Shown here in pieces: positions 10,801 through 22,830 of a stretch of DNA of 64,000 nucleotides. A model generated the notes under the pieces. The model made no database searches, was not told the DNA's origin, and saw only the letters and a program-made list of their open reading frames with translations. This DNA is from Hydrangea macrophylla (lineage: Eukaryota > Streptophyta > Magnoliopsida > Cornales > Hydrangeaceae). Location: NCBI GenBank assembly GCA_033977485.1, contig CM066982.1, positions 13,383,218 to 13,447,217 on the forward strand, written 5' to 3'. A program made the position numbers and the translations under genes. How positions within the stretch are numbered: position 1 is the stretch's first letter; every line of letters starts with the position of its first letter.

Positions 10801-12564
10801 TGCTAGAGGCAGTTCCCCCAAATCAGTAGGATCTGGGTGATCGGCTAAGAAATTGGCTATGGCCTGGCCTTTCACCGATTGCTGCGATCGGTATTGGATG
10901 GTAAATTCCATTAAGGCCAAGGTCCATTTCCCAATTCGGCCTCTCATAATCGGTCTTGGCAACATATATTTTATCATATCAGTTTGACATATTATGTAAG
11001 TTGAAACAGGAAGCATATATGTTCTTAACTTTTGTGAAGAAAAATACAATGCCAAGCATAACTTCTCAATCGGCGCATAGCGCTGCTCGATTGGAGTCAA
11101 GATTCTACTTAAATAATAAACGGCCTGCTCGTTGCCTTACTCATTATCTTGAGCTAGCATACTTCCTATAGAGCAGTCAGAGGCCGATATATACAATTTT
11201 AGGTACCCACCCTTCTTGGGTGGCATTAATACTGGAGGAGTAGACAAATACTGTTTGATTCCTTCAAAGGCTTGTTGATGGCTGTCTTCCCATTTGAAGT
11301 CTTCGTCGGTCTTGATCTTCAATAATGGGGTCCATACTTGGGTCTTCCCTGCACAATGTGATATAAATCTTCTTAAGAAATTGATCTGTCCGAGCAATCT
11401 CTGAAGCTCTTTCTTATTAGCAGGTGGCTTTGCTGCATGGATAGCCCGAGCCTTATTCTTGTCAATCTCTATCCCCCTTTGATGTACTAAGAAACCTAAG
11501 AAGTTCCCTGCTGTAACACCGAATGCACATTTGAGAGGGTTCATCTTTAGTCTGTGAGCCCGCATTCTTTCAAATGCCTTTTCCAAATCCCTCAAATGAT
11601 CAGCGTCACTTCCTGACTTCACCACCACATCATCTATGTAAACCTCCATGAACTGTCCGATCATGTCATGGAAGATTGAATTCATTGCCCGTTGGTAGGT
11701 GGCTCTAGCATTCTTCAGCCCGAAAGGCATGACAACCCATTCAAAGGTTCCAATTGCCCCCGGACACCAAAAAGCAGTCTTCGAGACATCCTCTTCGGCG
11801 ATGTAGATCTGGTTATACCCCGAATGCCCATCCATAAATGATAAAATTTTATGTTTAGCGGTCGAATCGATTAACTGATCGGCCATGGGCATGGGATACT
11901 CATCTTTTGGGGTAGTTAAGTTTAAGTTCCTGAAGTCAATGCAGACCCTCAGTGTCCCATTCTTCTTCACCACTGGCACCACATTCGAGACCCATTCAAC
12001 ATATCGGGCTATCTGAATGAAGCCAGCATTCAGTAACCTCTCGATTTCCTCTTTCATCTTCAGCGTAACCTCTGGTGACATGCGCCGAGGTTGCTGCTTG
12101 AACGACCTATACCCCGATTTTATTGGCAATCAGTGTTCCACCAGCTCCATTGATAAACCAGACATCTCGTCATATTCCCAGGCAAAATAATCTTTGTACT
12201 TACGTAGGAGCACAATTAGCTCGGCCTGACACTGAGGATCCAGCATCTGACTTACATAGGTAGGTTTGTGCTCTCCTTCTTTGCCTAGGTTGACTTCCAA
12301 GAGAGGGTCTTGGACATCGACCTTTAGATCATCCAGCTTCACCGTGGCCGTTTCCAACTCATCAATCTGAATCTCTTCTTCCCTCGACACTTCTTCTTCG
12401 TAGATACAATCAGCCAGATTGATCATTCCGTCACAAGGAACGATTTCCAATCTTCTGTCGGCTAGGAATGCACACCATCTGGCCATGCTGGCCCTCACAG
12501 CCTGCAGCTTTCGTTCTTCAATTATCGAAGTCCCCATGGACATCTTCTTGTTCAACGATCTCAA
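10801..12564 (-). pseudogene. Tat reverse transcriptase and RNase H
   Basis: The RT blocks are in order on the minus strand: an approach region E-E-I-E-R-L-L-N-A-G-F-I, then VPVVKKNGTLRVCIDFRNLN, then DGHSGYNQI, MPFGLKNA and the catalytic Y-I-D-D box (11,629-11,640). The LLGQINFLRRFI block closes the RT. An RT-linked RNase H follows with D in SASDCSIG and a tail A-N-F-L-A-D-H-P (near 10,850). In-frame stops fall at 12,130 (TGA, expected Arg in H-R-L-P-I-K) and 11,137 (TAA). A frame change lies near 12,520-12,560. The RT core itself (11,140-12,129) is uninterrupted. Confidence 0.88.
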
Positions 12565-13901
12565 TCGGCCTTGATTCTTCTGTCTGACTGAGATTATGGA
12601 AATATGCTTTAATGTTCGATGAACTTCCTTTAAGGAAGGTCGCTGAATTTGGTCTTCCCATGTTGTTGCATCCCAACAACTTAACTAGCCCGATGTCATC
12701 TTCGTATAAGACTGCATCGGCCGTCTGCACCCGGGCTACAAAGGGCTTGGTGTCTGCACCAACCACTTCCACCTCATCACCTCTCCAGAATCAACAACTG
12801 ATGGAGCGTGGAGGGAATACAATAATTTGGGTGTATCCAATCCTGGCCTAGTAAAGCATTATAGGCCGCTGAGGTTTCCACTATGAAAAAAGCAGTCATG
12901 ACCGTTTTACTGCCAACGGTCAGTTCTAGGGGTAGGATACCCTTTGTTCTTGACGGTGCCCCCGTGAAGCTCTGGACATTCATTTTAGTAGGAATTAGCT
13001 CCGACTTAGACTTCTGCAAGATCCTCAACATAATTTGGGGCATGATGTTGATAGTGGACCCCCCATCATCAAGAATCCTGTTTATTGGGACGCCCTCAAT
13101 GTGCCCTTTCACATACAAGGGCTTCAGATGCTGTGACATCTGGTGTGTTGGCTTTTCAAACACCACTTTAACTGGTCCAGTCTTCAATCCATCCTCAGTC
13201 TGATGTCCTTTCGGCCTCAGGATGGTGATCTTAGGCCGATCGGTCTGGTTGTTGGTGGCGTCTACATTTTTACTCGTGGCTTCCACCACTTTAGGCTTAA
13301 CGATCTCTCCCCCGTTCCAAAAGATTTCTTTCATCACGGCCGATTCCTTAGCTAGGCCTTCTACTACATCCCCCTCCATGGCCGATGGCTAGTCCGGCTT
13401 GGCCATGAAGGATATGGGTAGCGTAAACACCATGTTGGATGACAAGCCTACTGGGATAGTCCCGAATTGTATTGGCAAAAAACTTGAGTCCGACAGATCT
13501 CCATCGGATTCTTCACTCATCTTGTCCGATGTAACTCTTCCTTCGTCCTGTGACTTCTTTAGTTGGACTCTTTCCTTTGTCTGCTCAGTGGATGCAGGAG
13601 GGTTTCCAGCCCGATTCAGGTGATCTCGCTCGGCCTGTCTCATTCTCTGAAACCTCATTTTCTGGGACTTGCTATATTGTGGCCGTGCTGGGAATTTAGA
13701 GTGTTCAGCCCTATGCCACTTTTGATCTTCTACCCGAGGTGGTAGCACCATCCTCGGGCTCCTGCCAGAGGTTGATGCTTGTATCTGAGGCCCTGGGATT
13801 GTCTGGGAATTCCTTGCCGCTAGTCGGCCGGATTCGCCTTGGCCGCTCGCTTTGCCAACGGATGTTTTGCCCTCCACTCGGGCTTGGTCTGACCTTGCCA
13901 T
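12518..13901 (-). pseudogene. Tat protease region of pol
   Basis: The minus-strand frame contains the retroviral-type aspartic protease motif I-L-D-D-G-G-S-T-I-N-I-M (near 13,060-13,100), the Tat-typical variant of D-S/T-G. A N-A-L-L-G-Q-D-W-I-H box lies near 12,840-12,870. A TAG at 13,389 and a one-base frame change near 12,777-12,800 break the frame. Downstream, 12,518-12,772 continues the polyprotein toward the RT. A frame change also separates it from gag near 13,820-13,900, and this one may be natural. Confidence 0.75.
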
Positions 13902-16066
13902 GGTATTGACAATCTCTCATGTACAGGCCTTCTCGGGCTTGATTCCTGATGTTCGTAGCTTCTCAGCCTCTTACTCGGGCTCGAGACTTCCTTCTTGACA
14001 TCAGCCTTGCACCTCGGGCAAAGGCCTTGTTCGATGAATTCTAGCTGTCGCCGTAGATCAGCTATCAAATTGTCCGTACTAGATTTGGCCGTTTCTTCCT
14101 CGGCCTTTCGGGCTTCTGCCTTGCGTTCTTGATAGCTCTTCTGGAGGTCATGTATTGTCACCTTCAGCCCATCAGCGGCCAAAATAGCAATTTGCTTACC
14201 CTCCCTTTGTTTTGGCACAACCTCTCCGTCAGACAAGTCTATCTTCGGTCTCAGCCTTGAAAGCTTGGTTAGATCGGGCATCACCATGTTAGTGCCCGTA
14301 ATCCGAGGAAAAGGATTTGAATCGATCCCCATAGCTTTGTCCGAGAATTTAAAGACTCCATTCTCCACGTTTTCCTGTATGAATTTGCGAAAAATAACAC
14401 AATTGTTAGTGGAATGCTTCCAAGAATTGTGCCATTTACAGTATTCTTTATTTTTCATGTCATCGGCCTTAGGGATCCGATGACCTTCACTTAGCTTGAT
14501 CACTTTATCGGCTAACAAGGCATCGAATATTTGATCCGCCATAGTTATATCAAAAGTGTAGTTTTTTTCCACCTCGAACGCCATTTTCTTTGCAGCGACG
14601 TTGTTGTTAACAGGCTTATTCAAGGCGTTGCATACGATTGGCCGTTTGCAAATCAACTCGGCCATATCGTATTCTGTTTCAAGGTCGCACTCCGCCAAGT
14701 GGGCCTCGTAATTGGGGTCTTTATAATATGTTCCCTTGGAGGAGTTCCTCTTCTCCTGCTCATCCAAAAGAATACGCTCATAGCGACCGGCCCGTGTGGC
14801 AAGTTCGAATAAGTCACGGAAGTCATTTCCCTCATACCTCTTGCGAAGCTCAAAGGACATGCCCCCCATGGCCATCTTTGCATACTCCTCCTCGGGCAAA
14901 ACTGTCTTACACCGATATTTTGCCTTTCAGAAATGGGCTATGTAGGTTTCCACGGTCTCCCCTACCAGTTGCATCAAACTGGACAAATCTGCCAGCGATG
15001 TCTCGAGCTCAGTCCTATAGAACTGGCCGTGAAATAGTTCTTCCATCCCTTGCCAAGTTAAAACCGAATTGGTTGGGAGATTAACGTACCACAAAAACGT
15101 CATGGCTGTTAGTGAGTTTGGGAATAGTCGTAATTTTAATGGGTCACTGTGACCCACATGGCCGCATTGAACAATAAAATGGCCAATGTGCTCAACTGAG
15201 GACTGTTCACTCTCTCCAGAAAATAGAGTGAAATTCGGTACCTTGTACCCTTGAGGAAATATGACTTGGTCAATTTCAGGGGGGTACGGCCGTCTGTAAG
15301 TCGGCCTTTCCAGTCTTCGCATAAACGGGCCATACTCTTCGTGTATGGCCGCTACCAGTTCTTTCCTATTGATGGGTTGAGCTACGGGCTGAACATTTCT
15401 TATCGGGGGTACCAACGGCGACGGTCCGTGCTGTTTGTTGTGGGCCTGATGGGTCCAAAATCCACCGTTGTTCCTTTGTCCCCCGTGACCGTGGCCTAGG
15501 GGCTGTGTGTGGCTGACTGAACTTTCAGTGTGGCCTATGGATCTACCAAAACCTAGTATCGCAGATCCGTTGGGATCGGTGACTATCATTCCGCTAGCTA
15601 TACCGGTCTGTGACTCAGCTTGCTTGCCTGAGCCATTAACATCCCTTAGGTTCGGACAGACATAAGGTGGGACTTTCGGCTTATCGGACTCAAGCAGTGT
15701 GCCCGAGCCAGATCCGTTGACTTGTTCTTTGTTGCCTCCGGCCTTATAGGTCTCAACCAGCCTCCCGATTGCTTCCGTTAGGCGGTTCAACTTTATGTGG
15801 GTGGTCCTGGTTTCTAGGACCAGCTCAGCCTGACTTTTATGAACATCGGCCGTTTGATTCATGACCGATTTGAGATTGCCCATAGAGCCTATGAGCGCGT
15901 TGTACTCCTGCCACATGGGCTCAACGTTAGCTCTCATGGCTTCTGAAATCGCCTCAAGAGTGACGCTGCCATCTTGGGGAGAATGGCCGGTGCTTTCTTC
16001 CAGAGGTGGGTCCGTGGGCTGATCGTCCTGGCCGTTCTTTGTCGTCTTATCTTTCTTCGGAGGCAT
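13820..16066 (-). pseudogene. Tat gag
   Basis: Starts with M-P-P-K-K-D-K at 16,066, just inside the primer binding site. The core holds a retrotransposon gag domain with L-K-L-R-L-F-P-N-S-L, A-M-T-F-L-W and E-L-F-H-G-Q-F-Y (near 15,000-15,140). One TGA at 14,927 splits it into 379 and 359 codons; the second part, from 14,926, keeps the same frame. A C-P-R-C motif lies near 14,000, and a basic, glutamine-rich tail follows. Gag would form the cytoplasmic particle. The neighbouring in-frame stop means it is not made whole. Confidence 0.85.
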
Positions 16067-16079
16067 GATTTGACACTAT

Positions 16080-16100
16080 GGGTCCTACCGGGTGTGCCAA
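16080..16100 (-). other. Primer binding site of the Tat element
   Basis: Two bases inside the 5' LTR the minus strand reads TTGGCACACCCGGTAGGACC. The TTGGC(A/G)C start and the position fit Tat-type primer binding sites. The priming tRNA cannot be named from this sequence alone. Confidence 0.6.
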
Positions 16101-16102
16101 AT

Positions 16103-17085
16103 TATTTGCTATAATTATTTATTTGGGCGTGCCAGAGCCTTGTTAGGTAGACCCAAACTAATAAAAACAAAATTTCCTAAAAAACACTTGTGTGAGTGAT
16201 ACACAAGGTTTCATGAATCTAAATTCTAATAAGCGATTGTGCGAATAAGTAGGAAAGTACCCTTATTCTAGGTTCCTAAACAGTGTTGAAGCACACAAGT
16301 CTAGCAAGTGATGAAGAGAAATAATGAAATTAAATAAAAGAAAGATTTTATTTAATTGAAAGGGAAGATAAATTAAAAAAGAGTAATTGAAAGCCTAGGA
16401 AAATAAAAAGGATGCTAAGAATGCTGTTTAGAATGCATTGGGATGCTTTTGTCGAATTGACGCGGGGTCCTTTTCTTGGATGGTCTGCCTTATATTTATA
16501 GCGGCCTTATACAACTTCTATTTGGACAATAATTCCTTGGCTTGCGCTCCAAGCTGCTTCATTGATTGGCTGATTAAAGACCTTCCTTATCCATGACTTA
16601 ATTGAGTCAATCCCTTCAATTTAGGGATCAGACGCCTCAATCCAGCTGGCAACGAACACATCCTTTCCTAAACAGACTCTTATTTCCAATTCCCTCTGAG
16701 ATGACATCATCATGCCAGCTGTGGATAACACCGCCTTCTCCTTCCAGTCAATCGGCCTCGTTACTGACTCCCCTGGATGAATCGGGCTTTACCAATTTCC
16801 ATGCCTTCCTTCATGCCCGATAGCCTTTCTTCACCCACCCATAGCCAATCGGACTTTAACTCTGACTTTACCTCTCATCTTCATTACGCGGTGTCCGATT
16901 GGGCTTCCTGTTGCTTTACTCCACCATCGGGCTCTCTTTATCTCTCCCAACAGTCTTATTCTTTTCATCGGTCTCACCTCTACGCTTAAGTTCGATGGCT
17001 TGATCATTACTTAGCCCGGCCTCTCCTTCTTTCTCTTCCACTTAAATCAGGCTCAAAAACCATTGACGGTTTTTGGGTGCAAACA
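16103..17085 (-). repeat. Tat element 5' LTR
   Basis: Pairs with 4,406-5,388. Its inner terminus reads TATTTGC where the partner has TGTTTGC, a single G-to-A change that destroys the conserved TG end. The TATA box lies at 16,491-16,500 (minus strand). Confidence 0.92.
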
Positions 17086-18354
17086 TTTACACACAGAAAA
17101 CTCACAATGCTCCAACTAGGAGCTTAAGCATGCATCAAATCACATTTTCCCAACATGAGTGTAACCTTTCAAACAAAAGAAATCTAGTTCACCTTTCAAA
17201 GTTACATAATTTACAAAGTTCCCTCCATTCACACACAACTTGTGGGTAACATATTGCAACCCATACCACAAGATACAACCAACACTAAATTGAACCTTAC
17301 ATATTATAAGTTTTCCAAAACATGAGTTAACTATACATCTCTAAACCATAAGTTGCATTAGGAAACTTAAACATTTAGACATATGAACATATTAACACAC
17401 ATCTCATAACCCCCACTCCAACCCGTCATGTGGATCATCTCATCTCCTGTTCCCATTCCGTACCTACGGTGGTTATTCAATAACCACATAGAAAGTAATA
17501 TTTGTTTAACCTTTCGCTTAGTGAGTAAAGCTAATCACATGTATGAGTGTAATGTCGTATTCAAAGCACAAGTCAATAATCAACATATCATTTAGTCTCC
17601 AAAAGACCAAACATCAATTCACCATGACGTCGCTCTTGCATTTTTCCTTTATGTGCATATAGTACCTATAAATCACACCATCTCACATACCCTTCCACAG
17701 AAGGTCGTTACCTACACATCTTTACATAGTTAAGTGGTGAGTACCCTTACACATATTAGGCTTTCCACGTCTCCTTATTATGGAGTAAATCCATGGTGAA
17801 CTAAAATAAGGCTTTCTTCAATCCACAAAACACACAATCACATAATCATCTCAACATGGCAATCCTTGTAAAATTAGGCATAATAACTTCCAATTTTGAG
17901 TAAATTAATCAAAACCGACATAGATTCACATGCTAATATTCACAATTCTATATCCATGCATTAATCTACAAGAATTCAGCATACTAGCATAAAATTAACA
18001 CATTAAATATGATTTTACGTTTAGCCTATGTATTAAAGTCACTCACCTCTTATAGATTTTACCCCAAAGAAGCGAATTCTTCAATGATTCTTGCCCAAAT
18101 CTTACTCCTGAGTAATTCATACAAGTTTTCGGCAATCGCATGTCACTGATTAGAATGACTTACCAAAATTCGACGATTAAAATAGAAAAGGAAGGTATGA
18201 AAATGATCGTCTCACCTCCATGAGTCCAAATATGGCTTTAATTCGTGAATTAGACGACGAACTGCGACGGAGCGGTGAATTAACGGTGTCGGTTACCCGT
18301 GTTCTTGATTCTCTCTATTTTATCTAAATTATGTAAATAATGAGAACTCTCTCA

Positions 18355-18632
18355 CTCTTAAGGTTTCACCAACACGAGGAGTAGTACGTTTTGGTCTCAA
18401 GAGAGGGAAGTTAGCTCCGCGTTTCATTGGACCGTTTGAGATTTTGGAACGTATCGGGAAAGTGGCCTATCAACTGGCGTTACCACCAAAGATGTCTGGG
18501 GTTCACAACGTGTTTCACGTGAGTATGTTGAGGAAATACATACGAGATCCCTCGCACGTGGTTAGTTATGACGACATTGAGACGAGTCATAACGTTTCTT
18601 ACAAGGAGAGACCTGTGAAGATTTTGGATCAG
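18355..18632 (+). repeat. Duplicated pol tail placed upstream of RT
   Basis: About 280 bases here repeat 20,646-20,925, coding for the integrase C-terminus up to the K-I-L-D-Q-S stretch before the chromodomain. The right junction to RT reads CAGAGTCATAACGCCCC. GAGTCATAACG also occurs upstream in this same segment (near 18,585), so the joint looks like a templated double switch. Confidence 0.85.
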
Positions 18633-21053
18633 AGTCATAACGCCCCGGCAGTGTTTATGGATCTGATGAACAGAGTGTTCAAGCCTTATTTAGATCAGTT
18701 TGTCATCGTCTTTATTGATGATATTTTGATCTATTCTAAGTCAAGAGAAGAACACGAGCAACATCTTCGGATTACGATGCAGACGCTTAAGGACCACCAC
18801 TTGTATGCCAAGTTCAGTAAGTGTGAGTTCTGGTTGCAAGAAGTGAAATTTTTGGGACACAAGGTGTCATCTCAAGGAATTTCTGTGGATTCGTCCAAGA
18901 CCGATGCTGTATCCAACTGGGTTAGGCCAAGCAACCCTACAGAAGTTCGGAGTTTTCTTGGACTCGCAGGCTATTACAGGAGATTTGTTGAGGGATTCTC
19001 CAAGATAGCTGCACCATTGACTGGGTTGACAAAGAAGAATTTGAAATTCGAATGGACAGAGAAGCATGAGCGAGCCTTTCTAGAGTTGAAAGAGAGACTC
19101 ACTACCGCACCAGTACTAGCAATACCCAAGCCTGGTGAGAAGTTCACTATCTTTAGTGACGCATCATATCAAGGACTAGGGTGTGTACTTATGCAAGATG
19201 ACAGAGTTATAGCCTATGGATCCAGGCAGCTGAAGCCGAATGAGTTGAACTATCCTATTCATGATTTGGAGTTGACAGCAGTGGTTTTTGCACTCAAGAT
19301 TTGGAGACATTATCTCTACGGTGAGAAGTTTGATTTGTTCTCCGATCACAAGAGTCTGAAGTATTTGTTCACACAGAAAGAGTTGAACATGAGGCAGCGC
19401 AGATGGATGGAGTTGATCAAAGATTACGACTTCACGTTGGAATACCACCCTGGTAAAGCTAATGTGGTCGCTGATGCTTTGAGTAGGCAGACTCGGGAGA
19501 CGATCGCCTCCTTAATGGTTAGAGAGTGGCGAGCTTTGGAGACGTTGGTGGAGTTCGATGTACAGAGTGCTGAAAGAGGAGAAGGACAACTTTTTGGATG
19601 TCTTATCCTACAGCCTGTTCTTATCGACCGCGTTATTGAAGCTCAGAAAGAAGGTGAGAAGTTTCAGACATGGTTTGTAAAAATGTCAGAAAAAGACCCG
19701 ACCGAATGGAAGGTGGGGAGTGACGGAGGGTATCGATGCAGAGACAGATTATGTGTACCAGATTGTGGGAATTTGAGAAAAGATATTCTGGAAGAAGCAC
19801 ATAAATCAAGGTATACAGTTCACCCGGGAGGAACTAAGATGTATAAAGATTTGAAGAGAAATTTCTGGTGGGAAGGCATGAAGAAGGATGTGGCCGAGTT
19901 TGTATCCAAGTGTTTGACGTGTCAGCAAGTCAAGGCCGAACATCAGAGACCGTCAGGATTGTTGCAACCGCTACCTATTCCTGGTTGGAAGTGGGAGCAC
20001 ATTACGATGGATTTTGTAGTAGGATTGCCCCGGTCGCAACAGAATCATGACGCTATTTGGGTAATTGTGGATCGATTGACGAAGTCAGCTCATTTTATTG
20101 CTTACAGTATGACATACCCGGTGGAAAAGATGAGCCGGATGTACATACAACAAGTTGTGCGACTTCACGGTGCACCTGTATCGATTGTGTCAGACCGTGA
20201 CGCACGTTTTACTTCTGGATTTTGGGAAAGTCTGCAAGAAGCTATGGGAACTTCACTCAAGATGAGTACTGCTTTTCACCCTCAGACAGATGGGCAAACT
20301 GAGCGTGTTAATCAGATCATGGAGGATATGCTTAGGGCTTGTGTGATCGATTTTGAAGAATCTTGGGAGACACACTTGCCGTTGGTTGAATTTGCCTATA
20401 ACAATAGTTATCATACGAGTATCGGTATGGCTCCGTTCGAAGCACTGTACGGACGACCATGTCGTTCTCCATTGTGTTGGGCAGAGGTTGGGGACACAGA
20501 ATTGTTGGGACCAGATTTGGTTAGAGAAACCAACGAGAAGATTTCCTTGGTCAAAGAAAGGATGAGAACCGCTCAGAGCCGGTATAAGAGTTATGCTGAT
20601 CGACGCCGAAAAGATCTGGAGTTTAGTGTGGGAGATCACGTACTTCTTAAGGTTTCACCAACACGAGGAGTAGTACGTTTTGGTCTCAAGAGAGGGAAGT
20701 TAGCTCCGCGTTTCATTGGACCGTTTGAGATTTTGGAACGTATCGGGAAAGTGGCCTATCAACTGGCGTTACCACCAAAGATGTCTGGGGTTCACAACGT
20801 GTTTCACGTGAGTATGTTGAGGAAATACATACGAGATCCCTCGCACGTGGTTAGTTATGACGACATTGAGACGAGTCATAACGTTTCTTACAAGGAGAGA
20901 CCTGTGAAGATTTTGGATCAGAGTATCAAGAAGCTGAGGAATAAGGATATCCCGTTGGTGAAGGTTCAGTGGAATCACCATGACGAGAATGAAGCCTCGT
21001 GGGAAGTTGAAGCTGATATGAGGAAGAAGTACCCGGAGTTGTTTCATGACTAG
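18444..21053 (+). CDS. Chimeric chromovirus pol, RT to chromodomain
   Basis: An 869-codon frame that is open from the truncation at about 18,355 through 21,053. Residues 1-65 repeat the protein's own C-terminal integrase segment. From N-A-P-A-V-F-M-D onward it follows normal pol order: the RT catalytic box F-I-D-D-I-L-I-Y-S (near 18,710), RNase H with F-S-D-A-S-Y and A-D-A-L-S-R, and an integrase zinc region H-P-G-G with C-L-T-C-Q-Q. The catalytic residues D in MDFVVGLP, D in SDRDARF and E in QTERVNQ follow, then a C-terminal chromodomain with [11 protein letters not shown]. It lacks gag, protease and the N-terminal RT blocks, so it cannot act alone. The junction keeping frame may be chance. 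The M at 18,444 is only the first ATG, not a proven start. Confidence 0.85.
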   Translation: MERIGKVAYQLALPPKMSGVHNVFHVSMLRKYIRDPSHVVSYDDIETSHNVSYKERPVKILDQSHNAPAVFMDLMNRVFKPYLDQFVIVFIDDILIYSKSREEHEQHLRITMQTLKDHHLYAKFSKCEFWLQEVKFLGHKVSSQGISVDSSKTDAVSNWVRPSNPTEVRSFLGLAGYYRRFVEGFSKIAAPLTGLTKKNLKFEWTEKHERAFLELKERLTTAPVLAIPKPGEKFTIFSDASYQGLGCVLMQDDRVIAYGSRQLKPNELNYPIHDLELTAVVFALKIWRHYLYGEKFDLFSDHKSLKYLFTQKELNMRQRRWMELIKDYDFTLEYHPGKANVVADALSRQTRETIASLMVREWRALETLVEFDVQSAERGEGQLFGCLILQPVLIDRVIEAQKEGEKFQTWFVKMSEKDPTEWKVGSDGGYRCRDRLCVPDCGNLRKDILEEAHKSRYTVHPGGTKMYKDLKRNFWWEGMKKDVAEFVSKCLTCQQVKAEHQRPSGLLQPLPIPGWKWEHITMDFVVGLPRSQQNHDAIWVIVDRLTKSAHFIAYSMTYPVEKMSRMYIQQVVRLHGAPVSIVSDRDARFTSGFWESLQEAMGTSLKMSTAFHPQTDGQTERVNQIMEDMLRACVIDFEESWETHLPLVEFAYNNSYHTSIGMAPFEALYGRPCRSPLCWAEVGDTELLGPDLVRETNEKISLVKERMRTAQSRYKSYADRRRKDLEFSVGDHVLLKVSPTRGVVRFGLKRGKLAPRFIGPFEILERIGKVAYQLALPPKMSGVHNVFHVSMLRKYIRDPSHVVSYDDIETSHNVSYKERPVKILDQSIKKLRNKDIPLVKVQWNHHDENEASWEVEADMRKKYPELFHD

Positions 21054-21085
21054 TTAGTCTTGATTTCGGGGACGAAATCCTGTTT

Positions 21086-21098
21086 AAGGGGGGAAGGG
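21086..21098 (+). other. Polypurine tract, chromovirus copy
   Basis: AAGGGGGGAAGGG lies directly before the LTR start TGTAATAACC. The same tract occurs on the minus strand at 29,531-29,543 in the related complete element. Confidence 0.85.
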
Positions 21099-22033
21099 TG
21101 TAATAACCTGCATTTTCATGCATTATTATATTTAAAATTTTCATTATCATTTGCATTATCATATTTAAAATTTAATATATATTGTCTGTTTATATGTTAA
21201 TTCTTATGTGAAAAGTTTAATTCTTGACTAATTTCATAATTGAAATTTCTTTTGGGGTCAAAATGCAATTTTCATAAAAACTTGCAATACCTGTGTTAAA
21301 TTTCAAAACTGTATTTCAAGACGGTGGAATTATTTCTTTTAAACTCAAACTGTATTTTTATAAAATCAGAAAACTATTTCTAACGTTAAAATGAATTCTC
21401 TGTATTTTTGTGATAAACACCGTGTCACGAAAATACCAGTGTAGGTTTAAAACTGTCCAGTGTTAAACTTCCACAGAATTTTGGAAGTAAATGATTGAAC
21501 AAATTTATTTATACTCAATTATGAATGCTGATGCTTTTCCCTTAGGTCTTGTTTGGCAAATGTTGTAGTATGTGTGTTGTCCTTATGCCATAAGCTAGAT
21601 TACCCAAACACACATTGACCCACCTCATCTCCACCTACCTCTTACTTTCAGTAGTGGAGAATAAAGGGGAGTGTATACACATCATATCTGCACATTCATG
21701 GTATTATATGGAGGTTAATGGAGATTGGGTGGAGGGTTAGGCCAATGTTTTCTTAGTGGGTATTTGATTATATATACACCCAACCACACTACACATTCTG
21801 CACTTCCATCACAACACATTTCAGAATTCACAGAGAGTTTAGAGAGTGCAGAGAGTTCTTCAATTTCGTAGAGAGAGAGAAGAGCTCAATCCTCCATAGC
21901 CAAAGCTTGGAATTCGGGAATTTCGTAATTATATTTCTGTCTCAACAATTTCTTCAATCTATATCACGGTGAGTATTACTAACTCACTCCAAATGTAACT
22001 CATTCTTTTTTTACTGATTTAGGTAGTTAATTT

Positions 22034-22211
22034 TAACAGTAGCAGAATTTTGTTTTCAGATTTTTGTTAGGAAAACGAATGAAATTTAAGGTTCTGCCCG
22101 CGTTGTCCCAAGTAAAACTCGATTCTGCACACTTTTCGTCAAATGCAATTTTCTCAGATTCTGCACCGTTTGGACAGAAAACGAGGATTTCAGTAGCAGT
22201 TTTTAGAATGC
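22034..22211 (+). repeat. Shared LTR leader module, copy 1
   Basis: About 180 bases with repeated TTCTGC words: GGTTCTGCCCGCG, ATTCTGCACACTTTTCG and GATTCTGCACCGTTTGG. It ends in a CAGTAGCAG box. It lies some 270 bases downstream of the TATA-like box, in the likely R/U5 leader. Similar modules occur near 28,176, 28,399, 35,739, 41,473 and 59,690. Confidence 0.75.
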
Positions 22212-22549
22212 TATTAGTTATGTTTAAAATGATTAAGGCAATGAATTACGAATTTTCAATCCCCGTACGCGTATTATTTCTTTAATTCTGTGAATTCCTT
22301 TATGTTTAAAGTTTGATGACATTCATGTGGAGTCAGTTGTACATGCATGGTGAGTGTTGGTAGTGTGTAAAAGAGTAATGATAGTGTGGAAAAGAGTAAT
22401 GATTGTGTGGAAAGAGTATGAGTTTGAGTTGTGGTTGTGTTTGTGGTTGTGGTTGTAATTGTGGCTGTGGTTATGGTTGTGGTTGTGGATGTGATTGTGG
22501 TTGGAGTTGAAAAAGAGGATGAGGGTGTCTTTGAAATGCGAAGGTGGCA

Positions 22550-22830
22550 AAAATGGACACTCCCTGACGCCCATGGAAGCGTTAAAGTGTGTGAAGCCGA
22601 ACTTGGACACTCACTGGCACCCATGGAAGTGCTAAAGTGTGGCCTATAGACACTCCCTGAATGACTCGAGTCTGGATACCTGTGTGGGGGTTGCCCCGGT
22701 ATTTGCATGGCGGTTAGGGTATTCAAAGTGTGAGGCATTGGACACTCCCTGGTACCCCGGACCAAAGTGTGAGGCAAACTGGACACTCCCTGGCGCCCCG
22801 TTGCTAAAGTGTGGCTATCTTAGTATTTCA
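22550..22830 (+). repeat. Degenerate minisatellite in LTR
   Basis: Around six units of the form TGGACACTCCCTGGCGCCC...AAAGTGTG, with spacing varying from about 35 to 65 bases. The same array appears inverted at 27,575-27,840. A GTTGTG hexamer array (about 22,430-22,505) lies just upstream. Confidence 0.7.

Larger units (their letters stand above)
4406..17085 (-). mobile_element. Complete Tat-lineage Ty3/gypsy element, 12.7 kb
   Basis: Two LTRs of 983 bp each (4,406-5,388 and 16,103-17,085) flank a gag-pol region on the minus strand, with TSD TTTAC at 4,401-4,405 and 17,086-17,090. Termini are TGTTTGC and GCAAACA. A second, archaeal-type RNase H lies between the RT-RNase H and the integrase; this is the hallmark of the Tat lineage. 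A 3.2-kb antisense gene sits between integrase and the 3' LTR, the place where Tat elements are known to carry extra ORFs. Gag and pol are broken by in-frame stops, many of them explicable as C-to-T changes, and by at least two frameshifts, so the copy is not autonomous. Confidence 0.92.

Noticed and set aside
22274..22786. 170-codon Thr-rich minus-strand ORF, repeated at 27,601-28,113
   Set aside because: Made by the hexamer and minisatellite arrays in the chromovirus LTRs; it is present wherever the LTR is.
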